Positions 34,037-42,190 of a stretch of 55,145 nucleotides of DNA are shown piece after piece. Location: positions 1-55,145 of the forward strand of contig NZ_MUNW01000057.1 of assembly GCF_002002725.1 (NCBI RefSeq), in the 5' to 3' direction. A program made the position numbers and the translations under genes. The stretch is from Sinorhizobium sp. A49. Lineage in GTDB: Bacteria > Pseudomonadota > Alphaproteobacteria > Rhizobiales > Rhizobiaceae. The notes below the pieces were generated by a model. It had not been told where the DNA came from, ran no database searches, and worked only from the letters and a program-made list of their open reading frames with translations. Position 1 is the stretch's first letter; each line of letters begins with the position of its first letter.

Positions 34037-36964
34037 CTACCAACCCTCGTCAAGAACACGCGTGAGCATGTCGGCAAAAAAGTCGGCGCTCTCGCGGCTG
34101 AGGCAGAGCGGCGGCTTGATCTTCAAGACGTTCAGGTGGTCGCCGGTCGGCTGCATGATGACGCCAAGCTCAAGAAGCCGATCGCAGATGGCAGCGGTTT
34201 CCTGCGTTGCCGGCTCCAGCGTGTCGCGATTGCGGACGAACTCGACGCCGAGATAAAGCCCCATGCCATGCACGGCGCCGACAAGGGGAAACCGCTGCTC
34301 CAGCGCTTGGAGCCTCGTCTTGAGATAGCTACCGACGACGCGCGCGTTTTCCTGCAGCTTCTCCTCTTCGATGAGATCGAGCACCGTCAACCCGACGACG
34401 GAGCTGACCGGGCTGCCGCCAGATGACGAGAAGAAATAGCCTTCCTTCTCGAGCGCGTCGGCGATCTCGCGCCTGGTGATAACGGCCCCGAGCGGATGGC
34501 CGTTGCCCATGCCCTTGGCGATGGTAATGATATCGGGCACGACGCCCTGTTCCTCGAAGCCCCAGAAATAGTCGCCGAGCCTGCCGTAACCGACCTGCAC
34601 CTCGTCAGCGATACAGACACCGCCGCGCTGCCGGACCATGGCATAGACGGCATCGAGATAGCCTTTCGGCAGGGGAATGCCGCCGGCATTGCCATAGACC
34701 GGCTCGCAGATGAAGCCGGCAAGCCCTTGGGCTCCCTCCTCCAGTTCGCGCAGCTTGGCTGCCACCGACCGCACGTAAGTGTCGGTCGTATCGGCGCCAC
34801 GGAATTGGCCACGATAGGTGTTGGGTGCCACCACCGCATGCACCCAGTCCGGACGGGTTTCGAGCGCCCGCGGGTTGTCGGCGATCGAGGTCGAGACCGC
34901 GTCGCTCGCCACCGTCCAGCCGTGATAGGCCTCGAGCAGGCTGACGACATTGCGCTCGCCGGAAAACGCCCAGGCAAGCCGCAAGGCGAGGTCGTTCGCC
35001 TCCGAGCCGCTGTTGACCAGGAACACCGTGTCGAGACCATCGGGCGCAAGGGCTGCAAGCCGCTCCGAAAATTCGGCGACGGAGGCGTAGTGAAAGCGGG
35101 AATTGGTGTTGAGCAGCGACCATTGCCGTCCGACCGCTGCCGCCAGCCGTGGGTGCCCGTGGCCAAGGATCGTCACGTTGTTGACCATGTCGAGATAGGC
35201 CCTGCCCTCGACATCGAACAGGTGCTCCTTCCAGCCGCGCTCGATCTGCGGCGGCTTGCTGTAATAGTTCTTCTGCGGCCTGGCGAAATGCTGCTGGCGG
35301 CGATCAAGCAGGTCGGTCGAATTGGGCGCCGGCGCATCGCAGTCGAAGCCGAGAATGCCTGAGGGCGACGGGCAGAGCGCGCGCCAGGCGTCGGCCCGAT
35401 CGGCCGGGACAAACATCGGTGGGACCAACCCCGGTTCGCGGCAGAGCTGCACGCGCATCAGGCCAAGCCCGTGGCCGGCCTCGACCACCGTGCCGATCGG
35501 CGTGCCGGCGGCAACCGTTTCCTCTGTGTCTTCGGGCTGCTCCAGACCGGAGAGATGAAGAACGACCGCAGGACCGTTCAGGACCATCCGCCCGTCATGC
35601 CATTCGGTTCGGCCGGCAAAAGGCGCCCTGACGACGGTGCCGGCCGGCAGGCAGAGATCGACGTGCAGCGCGAAGGTCGGCGTTGGCGCCGATGCCCGAA
35701 GCGCGCTCTCCGTCAGCCGATACTCGCCATAACGCGTGGAGGCCATGCCGATCGCATGCGCAGCGGTCTGTAACAGCGAGGCAGGAAGCCCCTCGTGCTG
35801 CCAGCGCTCCTCGGGGAGCAGCGGGCTGAGGATGGAAAGATCGATCTGGCGCACGCCGGCCGGCTCGATCTCGACAAGCAGTCCTTCGCTGATCACCGGC
35901 AGCGTCTTCTCCGGCTGAGCATTGACGGCGCGCAGAATGGCCTGCTGCATCAGCGCCGGTGGTACGGAGACGGCAACGTCGAAGATCTCGCGTTCATGGT
36001 CGGCATTGCCCTGAACGTATGCATTGTCAGGGTCGATGGTCAGCTGCTGTTCGGAACTGGCGACCAGCACCGCGGCGCGCGCGACGACCAGCGGCCACAA
36101 CGCCTTCAGTTCGCTTTCCTCGAGCGGGCAGACCGCGTGAAAGGCCCTGATGGCAGGCAGGATGAAGAGAGGATCGCCATCGGCATGGTGCAGCAGCGAG
36201 GCGCAGCTCACCGCGAGTTCAGCGACGAGCCAGCCTTTGAGGATATCGCCGAAATCGATGACACTATCCGGAACCAGCCTGCCTGCTGGATCCGGCTGCC
36301 CAACCACATTGTCGTCGGTCACGTCATGGTGGATGGTTTGCACGCGCAAGTCGGCAGTCAGCGGTTGAAGCCGGCGCATGGACGCCACCATGGCTTCGGC
36401 AATGCGCTTCTTCAATCCCTCGTCGTTCATGGCCGCCAGCAGGTGAAGCGCGACCGGGGCGGCGTGCCTCAGGTCCCATTGCAGCTCGCGGTCGAGACCC
36501 GGATGGTCGAAATCACGCAGTGCCACCGCCAGCCGTCCGGCGATATCGCCGAGGGCTGCCACCGTTTCCGCCGTCAGATGTTTGCGCCGCGTCAACGGCA
36601 CGCCGTCGAGATAGGTCAGCAGGCGAACGCGATAAGCCTCACCGCGCACCGTCACGTCGACGATGTCGCTGCCGTCGAGGGCGCGCACCACCTGCGGCGC
36701 CCGCACGGATCCGGTCTGGCGGGCGAGATGCAGCAAGGCGGCGTTCTGGGCCTGCAGTTCCTGCAGGTCATAGGCCGCCCGGCAGATTTTTAGGACGAAG
36801 CGCGTCTCGCCGGTGTCGATCCGGTAGTTACGATCCTGCTGGCTGCCGAGTTCACTCAAGAGGCCGGAGAGGCCGAAATGCTCAAGCAGGATGCGCGCAG
36901 CGTCGTCAGGCGCGACATCGGGCCTTGGCAATTCCGTGCGAAGCTTCAGCGCGTCTTGAACCAT
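34037..36964 (-). CDS. Second three-domain fusion: APH-type kinase, degenerate M23, class-III PLP enzyme
   Basis: The 975-residue protein starts at ATG 36964 (GGAGG upstream) and is collinear with the fusion at 19335-22391. The kinase motifs HHDVTDDN and VIDFGD are intact. The PLP domain is intact, with Lys817 in TIAKGMGNGHP and NSGSEANDLALRL. The M23 domain between them has lost three of four zinc ligands: the equivalent of His443 is Ala, His534 is Leu and His536 is Arg (LHVDL and LMRVQL); only the Asp remains. It lies 63 bp behind hutC on the same strand, so HutC and this enzyme are probably co-transcribed. I infer a phosphorylation then elimination reaction on a hydroxylated amine, with the middle domain now structural or ligand-binding. 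Confidence 0.9.
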   Translation of the reverse strand: MVQDALKLRTELPRPDVAPDDAARILLEHFGLSGLLSELGSQQDRNYRIDTGETRFVLKICRAAYDLQELQAQNAALLHLARQTGSVRAPQVVRALDGSDIVDVTVRGEAYRVRLLTYLDGVPLTRRKHLTAETVAALGDIAGRLAVALRDFDHPGLDRELQWDLRHAAPVALHLLAAMNDEGLKKRIAEAMVASMRRLQPLTADLRVQTIHHDVTDDNVVGQPDPAGRLVPDSVIDFGDILKGWLVAELAVSCASLLHHADGDPLFILPAIRAFHAVCPLEESELKALWPLVVARAAVLVASSEQQLTIDPDNAYVQGNADHEREIFDVAVSVPPALMQQAILRAVNAQPEKTLPVISEGLLVEIEPAGVRQIDLSILSPLLPEERWQHEGLPASLLQTAAHAIGMASTRYGEYRLTESALRASAPTPTFALHVDLCLPAGTVVRAPFAGRTEWHDGRMVLNGPAVVLHLSGLEQPEDTEETVAAGTPIGTVVEAGHGLGLMRVQLCREPGLVPPMFVPADRADAWRALCPSPSGILGFDCDAPAPNSTDLLDRRQQHFARPQKNYYSKPPQIERGWKEHLFDVEGRAYLDMVNNVTILGHGHPRLAAAVGRQWSLLNTNSRFHYASVAEFSERLAALAPDGLDTVFLVNSGSEANDLALRLAWAFSGERNVVSLLEAYHGWTVASDAVSTSIADNPRALETRPDWVHAVVAPNTYRGQFRGADTTDTYVRSVAAKLRELEEGAQGLAGFICEPVYGNAGGIPLPKGYLDAVYAMVRQRGGVCIADEVQVGYGRLGDYFWGFEEQGVVPDIITIAKGMGNGHPLGAVITRREIADALEKEGYFFSSSGGSPVSSVVGLTVLDLIEEEKLQENARVVGSYLKTRLQALEQRFPLVGAVHGMGLYLGVEFVRNRDTLEPATQETAAICDRLLELGVIMQPTGDHLNVLKIKPPLCLSRESADFFADMLTRVLDEGW

Positions 36965-37027
36965 AGTGTCGCCTCCATCACATCCGGCACCATGCCGACT
37001 TCCGAATCGACCGAACGGGTCTCCCAA

Positions 37028-37744
37028 CTATTGCGACATACCTTCAAGGCGATAGCGCGTCCCGGGATAGAGCAGGCGCGCCGTCGTCACATTGGCGGTG
37101 TCGGACCAGGTGCGACGCCGGATCATCAGGCAAGGCTCGTTGCGGTCGATGCCGAGCAGCTTGCATTCCCATGGCTGCGGCGAAACCGCCTCGACGATCT
37201 GTTCGGTGCGGGTGATCGGTGCCACCGCCGTCAGATAAGCGTTCGGCGTCATATCGCGGAAATCCTGCTCCATATATTTGGGGCAGATCGACGGGTTGAC
37301 GAACCGGTCCTCGATCTGGATCGGCAGGCCGTTTTCCGAATGCACCATGATCGAATGGAAAACCCGCGCGCCGGTCACGAGCCCGAGCGCATAACCGATT
37401 TCAGACGGTGCGACCTCTTCCTGCATCAGCGTCATGCGCGAGGTGTGCGCATGGCCGCGCTCACGGATTTCGTCTGCGATGTTGCGAACCTCGAGCAGCG
37501 CGGTGCTGCCCTTGTGTGCCGCAACGAACGAGCCAACGCCCTGGACGCGGGTGATCGCGCCCTCGGTGGCAAGTTCGCGCAGCGCCCGGTTCGCGGTCAT
37601 GCGGCTGACGCCGAGATCGGCGACGATCTCGTTTTCGGAAGGGATGCGGTGATGTGCCGGCCATTCACCGCTGTCAATGCGGGTGCGGATGAACTGCTTC
37701 ACCGCCTCGTAGCGTGGCACCGGTCCGTCCTCGAATGCGGCCAT
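37028..37744 (-). CDS. hutC: HutC histidine-utilisation repressor (GntR/HutC family)
   Basis: The 238-residue protein starts at ATG 37744 (AAGGA upstream). It has an N-terminal GntR winged helix (VKQFIRTRIDSGEWP, then PSENEIVADLGVSRMTANR) and a C-terminal UTRA domain ending in TTARLLYPGTRYRLEG, as in HutC proteins. HutC represses hut genes and is released by urocanate. It is divergent from hutF-hutXWV-hutH-hutD and precedes the kinase/M23/PLP fusion, so it probably controls both directions. Confidence 0.94.
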   Translation of the reverse strand: MAAFEDGPVPRYEAVKQFIRTRIDSGEWPAHHRIPSENEIVADLGVSRMTANRALRELATEGAITRVQGVGSFVAAHKGSTALLEVRNIADEIRERGHAHTSRMTLMQEEVAPSEIGYALGLVTGARVFHSIMVHSENGLPIQIEDRFVNPSICPKYMEQDFRDMTPNAYLTAVAPITRTEQIVEAVSPQPWECKLLGIDRNEPCLMIRRRTWSDTANVTTARLLYPGTRYRLEGMSQ

Positions 37745-37875
37745 GTCGATCCTTCGCCTGAGTGCCGTTATCGGCATTTTCCCCGTCCTTTCCGGATCGC
37801 GAACAAATCATGCGTATCCGGCAATGATTCTTTTCGTTCATTTCACGCTTGCGCGCCACAGCAAAATATCTATAG

Positions 37876-37887
37876 TTCCATATACAA
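37876..37887. promoter_or_regulatory. Candidate HutC operator in the hutC-hutF gap
   Basis: ttccatatacaa matches the palindromic HutC-type site ttgtatatacaa at 10 of 12 positions, from my memory of that consensus. It lies 34 bp before the hutF start and about 130 bp from hutC. Confidence 0.45.
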
Positions 37888-37909
37888 CTACGTACAGGAA
37901 AATCGCAAC

Positions 37910-39283
37910 ATGGCAACTTTTCCCGTCAACCGGCTCTTCGCCGACCATGCGCTTCTGCCGACAGGCTGGGCGCAGAATGTCGCCATTGCGCTCGATGCGT
38001 CAGGCGGGATTGCCTCGATCGCGACCGATCAGCCGATCGCCGATGGCGACGAACGCGTTGCCGGACCGCTTGCTCCAGCCCTCGCCAACCTCCATTCCCA
38101 CGCGTTTCAGCGCGCCATGGCCGGTCTTGCCGAAGTCGCCGGCAGCGGCAACGACAGCTTCTGGACCTGGCGGGAAGAAATGTACCGCACCGTTGGACTG
38201 GTGAACCCCGACGACGTCGAGGCGATCGCCGCCAAGCTCTATATGGAGATGCTGAAGGGCGGCTTCGGCCATGTCGCCGAGTTCCACTATCTGCATCATA
38301 CCGCCGATGGCACGCCCTATTCCGACCCGGCCGAGATGTCGCTGCGCATTCTGAATGCCGCGAAGACGACCGGCATCGGCCTTACGCATCTGCCGGTCTT
38401 CTACGCCCACGCCAATTTCGGCGGCGTCGCCCCGAATGCCGGCCAGCGCCCCTTCCTGCATGATCCCGATCGGTTCCTTGCGCTGCTGGAACGACTGGCG
38501 CCGCTCTGCCGCGACAACGGCCAGACGCTCGGCTACGCCGTCCACTCGCTGCGCGCCGCGACGCCTGAAGAAATGCGCACCATCCTCGAACGCGCGCCTG
38601 TAGCCGGGCCGATCCACATTCACGTCGCCGAGCAGACCAAGGAAGTCGAAGACAGCCTTGCCTGGAGCGGTCGCCGCCCGGTTCAGTGGCTGCTGGACGA
38701 AATGCCCGTCGACGAGCGCTGGTGCGCAATCCACGCCACCCATCTGACTGACGACGAACGGCAACGCCTGGCCCGATCCGGCGCGGTCGCCGGCCTCTGC
38801 CCGGCAACGGAAGCCAATCTCGGCGACGGCATCTTTCCGGCCGTCGACTATATGGCCGAAGGTGGGCGCCTCGGCATCGGCACCGACAGCCATGTGGCAA
38901 CCAGCGTTGCCGAAGAACTGCGACTGCTCGAATACGGCCAGCGCCTGCGCGACCGCCGCCGCAACCGGCTTGCGGGCCCCGGAGCCTCCGTTGGCCACAC
39001 GATTTTCGATGCGGCGCTCAAGGGCGGTGCCCAGGCCGTCGGCCAGAACACGTCGGGCATCGCCGTCGGCGCACGTGCCGATTTCGTCGTGCTCGACGGC
39101 GCCAATCCGTACATCGCCGCCGCAAGCGGCAATCAGATCCTCGACCGCTGGCTGTTTGCGCTTGGCGGCGAGACCGTCCGCGACGTCATGGTCGCCGGAC
39201 AGTGGAAGATCCGCAACGGACGCCATCACCTGGAGGAAGACATCGACCGCGCCTTCGCGCGGGTGCTCATGAAACTGAAGTAG
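37910..39283 (+). CDS. hutF: Formimidoylglutamate deiminase HutF
   Basis: The 457-residue amidohydrolase-superfamily enzyme starts at ATG 37910 (AGGA upstream). It has the metal site NLHSHAFQRAMAG, HIHVAEQ and the late GTDSHVATSV, all typical of HutF. It converts N-formimidoyl-L-glutamate to N-formyl-L-glutamate and ammonia in the five-step Hut pathway. It opens the plus-strand hut operon, with hutX 35 bp downstream. The matching N-formylglutamate amidohydrolase may be the one at 31870. hutU and hutI are not in the window. Confidence 0.95.
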   Translation: MATFPVNRLFADHALLPTGWAQNVAIALDASGGIASIATDQPIADGDERVAGPLAPALANLHSHAFQRAMAGLAEVAGSGNDSFWTWREEMYRTVGLVNPDDVEAIAAKLYMEMLKGGFGHVAEFHYLHHTADGTPYSDPAEMSLRILNAAKTTGIGLTHLPVFYAHANFGGVAPNAGQRPFLHDPDRFLALLERLAPLCRDNGQTLGYAVHSLRAATPEEMRTILERAPVAGPIHIHVAEQTKEVEDSLAWSGRRPVQWLLDEMPVDERWCAIHATHLTDDERQRLARSGAVAGLCPATEANLGDGIFPAVDYMAEGGRLGIGTDSHVATSVAEELRLLEYGQRLRDRRRNRLAGPGASVGHTIFDAALKGGAQAVGQNTSGIAVGARADFVVLDGANPYIAAASGNQILDRWLFALGGETVRDVMVAGQWKIRNGRHHLEEDIDRAFARVLMKLK

Positions 39284-39318
39284 CAATCGAAGCGACCATC
39301 AAAAAAAGGGGAATGCGC

Positions 39319-40353
39319 ATGTCGATCAGCAAACTGAAACTCACCCTCGCCGCCACGGGTCTGGTGCTTGCGGCTTCCGCCGGCAACGCCAGTGCCTCTT
39401 ATTGCGGCGACGGCAAGACCGTCACCTTCGCCGGCATCGACTGGGAAAGCGGCGCCTTCATCACCGAGGTGATGAAAACCATTCTGTCCAAGGGCTACGA
39501 CTGCCAGGTGGATTCGATCCCCGGCAACTCCGTAACGCTCGAGCAGGCAACCGCCAACAACGACGTCCAGATCTTCGCCGAGGAATGGCTCGGCCGCTCC
39601 GACATCTGGAACAAGGCCGTCGAAGAGAAGAAGGTCGTCGCCGTCGGCAAGACCTTCGTCGGCGCCAGCGAAGGCTGGTTCGTGCCGGAATACGTCATCA
39701 AGGGCGATGCCAGCCGCAACATCGAAGCCAAGGCGCCGGACCTGAAGAGCGTGTCGCAGCTGTCCGATGCCAAGATCGTCGAACTCTTCGCCGATCCCGA
39801 GGAGCCGTCCAAGGGCCGCTTCCTCAATTGCCCGTCCGGCTGGACCTGCGAAGGCGTGAGCACGGCCAAGCTCGATGCCTACAAGCTCGGCGAGACCTAT
39901 GTGAACTTCCGCCCCGGCACCGGCACGGCGCTCGATTCCGCCATCACCTCGGCCTATCTGCAGGGCGAGCCGATCCTGTTCTACTACTGGTCGCCGACCG
40001 CGATCATGGGCAAGTTCAAGCTCGTGCAGCTGGAAGAGCCGGCCTACAACGAAGCCTGCTGGAAGGAGCTTTCGAGCGCCACCGGCAAGCGCGATGAGGG
40101 CTGCGCCTTCCCGTCCGTCGACGTCTCCTACGGCGTCAACAGCACCTTCGCGCAGGAAGCGCCCGAGATCATCGCCATCCTGGAAAAGGCGACCTTCCCG
40201 CTCGAAGCCGTCAACGGCAGCCTTGCCTACATGACCGACCAGAAGGTCGATGCGGTGGCGGCAGCGGCCGAGTTCCTGAAGACCAAGGGCGACGTCTGGG
40301 GCAAATGGGTCTCCGACGAGGCCCGCGGCAAGATCGAAGCCAGCCTGAAGTAA
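39319..40353 (+). CDS. hutX: Betaine/histidine-type ABC transporter substrate-binding protein HutX
   Basis: The 344-residue protein starts at ATG 39319, well spaced from AGGGG; an ATG 6 bp earlier is too close to it. A signal peptide ends near NASAS. The OpuAC/ProX-type fold begins at KTVTFAGIDWESGAF. Family knowledge: HutX of Sinorhizobium meliloti binds histidine and proline betaine and belongs to the quaternary-amine binding-protein family. It is followed by a hairpin and then hutW. Confidence 0.92.
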   Translation: MSISKLKLTLAATGLVLAASAGNASASYCGDGKTVTFAGIDWESGAFITEVMKTILSKGYDCQVDSIPGNSVTLEQATANNDVQIFAEEWLGRSDIWNKAVEEKKVVAVGKTFVGASEGWFVPEYVIKGDASRNIEAKAPDLKSVSQLSDAKIVELFADPEEPSKGRFLNCPSGWTCEGVSTAKLDAYKLGETYVNFRPGTGTALDSAITSAYLQGEPILFYYWSPTAIMGKFKLVQLEEPAYNEACWKELSSATGKRDEGCAFPSVDVSYGVNSTFAQEAPEIIAILEKATFPLEAVNGSLAYMTDQKVDAVAAAAEFLKTKGDVWGKWVSDEARGKIEASLK

Positions 40354-40371
40354 GTTCGGTCGGTCGGCCGA

Positions 40372-40426
40372 CGCGGGTGTGATGCGCCTCCTCTGTCTGC
40401 GACAAGGCGATGCCAACACACCCGCG
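40372..40426 (+). promoter_or_regulatory. Intra-operon hairpin between hutX and hutW
   Basis: Arms cgcgggtgtg (40372-40381) and cacacccgcg (40417-40426) are perfectly complementary, with partial pairing further in. It lies in the 159-bp gap after the binding-protein gene. It probably favours higher hutX than hutW/hutV expression. Confidence 0.6.
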
Positions 40427-40512
40427 CCGGCCACGGCCTTCGACCTCCCGAGGCAAGCGCCATCGGCGGCGGCATCGTGCCCGCCTTTGGCCCGAGCAAG
40501 GAACGACATCCG

Positions 40513-41370
40513 ATGTTTCCGGATACCCTCAATCTCTCCATCCGCGCGCCGGTGAACGAGTTCATCCAGACGCTGGTCAGCAGCTATGGCTGGGTCTTCA
40601 AGGCGATCAGCGCGGTGATCCTCAAAGCCGTGCTCTTCATCGAATGGATCCTGCGCGGCCTGCCCTGGTGGGTCGTCATCCTCGCCTTCATGGCGCTCGC
40701 CTGGCAAAGTTCCAAGCGCTGGACGCTGACGGTTGCCGTCGGTGCCCTTCTGTTCTTCGTCGGCGTGCTCGGTCTCTGGGACCTCACCATGCAGACCCTG
40801 GCGCTGATGCTGATGGCGACCCTGGTGTCGGTGGCGATCGGCGTGCCCATGGGCATTCTCGTCGCCAAGAGCCGGCTGGTGCGCAACATCACCCTGCCGG
40901 TGCTCGACGTGATGCAGACCATGCCGAGCTTCGTCTATCTGATCCCAGCCCTCATGCTCTTCGGCCTCGGCAAGGTGCCGGCGATCCTCGCCACGATCAT
41001 CTACGCCGTGCCGCCGCTGATCCGCCTCACCGATCTCGGCATTCGCCAGGTCGATCATGAAGTGGTCGAAGCGGCAACCGCCTTCGGCGGCAGCCCCAAC
41101 CAGATCCTCTTCGGCGTCGAACTGCCGCTGGCGACGCCGACGATCATGGCCGGCCTCAACCAGACGATCATGATGGCGCTGTCGATGGTGGTCGTCGCCT
41201 CGATGATCGGCGCGCGCGGCCTCGGCGAGCAGGTGCTGAACGGCATCCAGACGCTCGACGTCGGCAAGGGACTGGAAGCCGGCATCGGCATCGTCATTCT
41301 GGCAATCGTACTCGACCGCATCACGCAAGGGTTCGGCAAGAGCCGCACGGAGGATCCCCGCAATGGCTGA
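40513..41370 (+). CDS. hutW: Betaine/histidine-type ABC transporter permease HutW
   Basis: The 285-residue membrane protein starts at ATG 40513 (AAGGA upstream). It has about six helices and a ProW-type permease domain with the EAA-like loop VVEAATAFGGSPNQILFGVELP. It forms the inner-membrane channel for HutX-delivered substrate. Its last 8 bp overlap hutV, showing translational coupling. Confidence 0.93.
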   Translation: MFPDTLNLSIRAPVNEFIQTLVSSYGWVFKAISAVILKAVLFIEWILRGLPWWVVILAFMALAWQSSKRWTLTVAVGALLFFVGVLGLWDLTMQTLALMLMATLVSVAIGVPMGILVAKSRLVRNITLPVLDVMQTMPSFVYLIPALMLFGLGKVPAILATIIYAVPPLIRLTDLGIRQVDHEVVEAATAFGGSPNQILFGVELPLATPTIMAGLNQTIMMALSMVVVASMIGARGLGEQVLNGIQTLDVGKGLEAGIGIVILAIVLDRITQGFGKSRTEDPRNG

Positions 41371-42190
41371 TATCGAGATCCGCAACGTCTACAAGATCTT
41401 CGGGCAGGACGCGAAAGCCGCGCTCGCCATGGCCAAGGACGGCCTCGATAAGTCGGAGATCCTTGCCCGCTCCGGCTGCAGCGTCGGCCTCAACGACGTC
41501 AGTCTGACGATCGGCGCCGGCAAGATCTTCGTCATCATGGGCCTGTCGGGTTCGGGCAAGTCGACGCTGGTGCGCCACATCAACCGGCTGATCGAACCGA
41601 CCAGCGGCCAGGTCGTCTTCGACGGCAGCAACATCCTCGACCTCGACGCCAAGGCGCTTCGCACCTTCCGCATGCATCGCGTCAGCATGGTGTTCCAGAG
41701 CTTTGCCCTGATGCCGCATCGAACCGTCTTGCAGAACGTCGTCTACGGCCAGCGCGTGCGCGGACTTTCCAAGGCCGACAGCCGCGACATCGGCATGAAA
41801 TGGATCGAGACCGTCGGTCTCAATGGCTACGACGCCAAGTTCCCGCACCAGCTTTCGGGCGGCATGAAGCAGCGCGTCGGCCTTGCCCGGGCGCTGGCCG
41901 CCGATACCGACGTCATCCTGATGGACGAGGCGTTCTCGGCGCTCGATCCGCTGATCCGCGCCGACATGCAGGACCAGCTGCTGCAACTGCAGCAGAACCT
42001 GTCGAAGACCATCGTCTTCATCACCCACGATCTCGACGAGGCTTTGCGCATCGGCTCGGAAATCGCCATCCTGAAGGACGGCCAGGTGGTGCAGGTGGGA
42101 ACGCCTGATGACATTCTCGACAAGCCCGCCAACGATTACGTCGCCCGTTTCGTCCAACGTCGCCAGGGAAGGCCGGAAGCCCATGACTGA
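41363..42190 (+). CDS. hutV: Betaine/histidine-type ABC transporter ATP-binding protein HutV
   Basis: The 275-residue ATPase has Walker A GLSGSGKST, signature LSGGMKQRVGLARAL and Walker B VILMDEAFSALDP, with the glycine-betaine/proline ATPase N-terminus (EIRNVYKIFGQDAKAAL). It lacks the C-terminal CBS domains of OpuAA/ProV-like members. GGAGG precedes the start, and it overlaps both neighbours by 8 bp, so hutW-hutV-hutH are tightly coupled. Confidence 0.94.
   Translation: MADIEIRNVYKIFGQDAKAALAMAKDGLDKSEILARSGCSVGLNDVSLTIGAGKIFVIMGLSGSGKSTLVRHINRLIEPTSGQVVFDGSNILDLDAKALRTFRMHRVSMVFQSFALMPHRTVLQNVVYGQRVRGLSKADSRDIGMKWIETVGLNGYDAKFPHQLSGGMKQRVGLARALAADTDVILMDEAFSALDPLIRADMQDQLLQLQQNLSKTIVFITHDLDEALRIGSEIAILKDGQVVQVGTPDDILDKPANDYVARFVQRRQGRPEAHD

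Noticed and set aside
39226-41385. 719-codon minus-strand frame over hutX and hutW
   Set aside because: His/Asp/Arg-rich shadow translation; the plus strand encodes the recognisable transporter.
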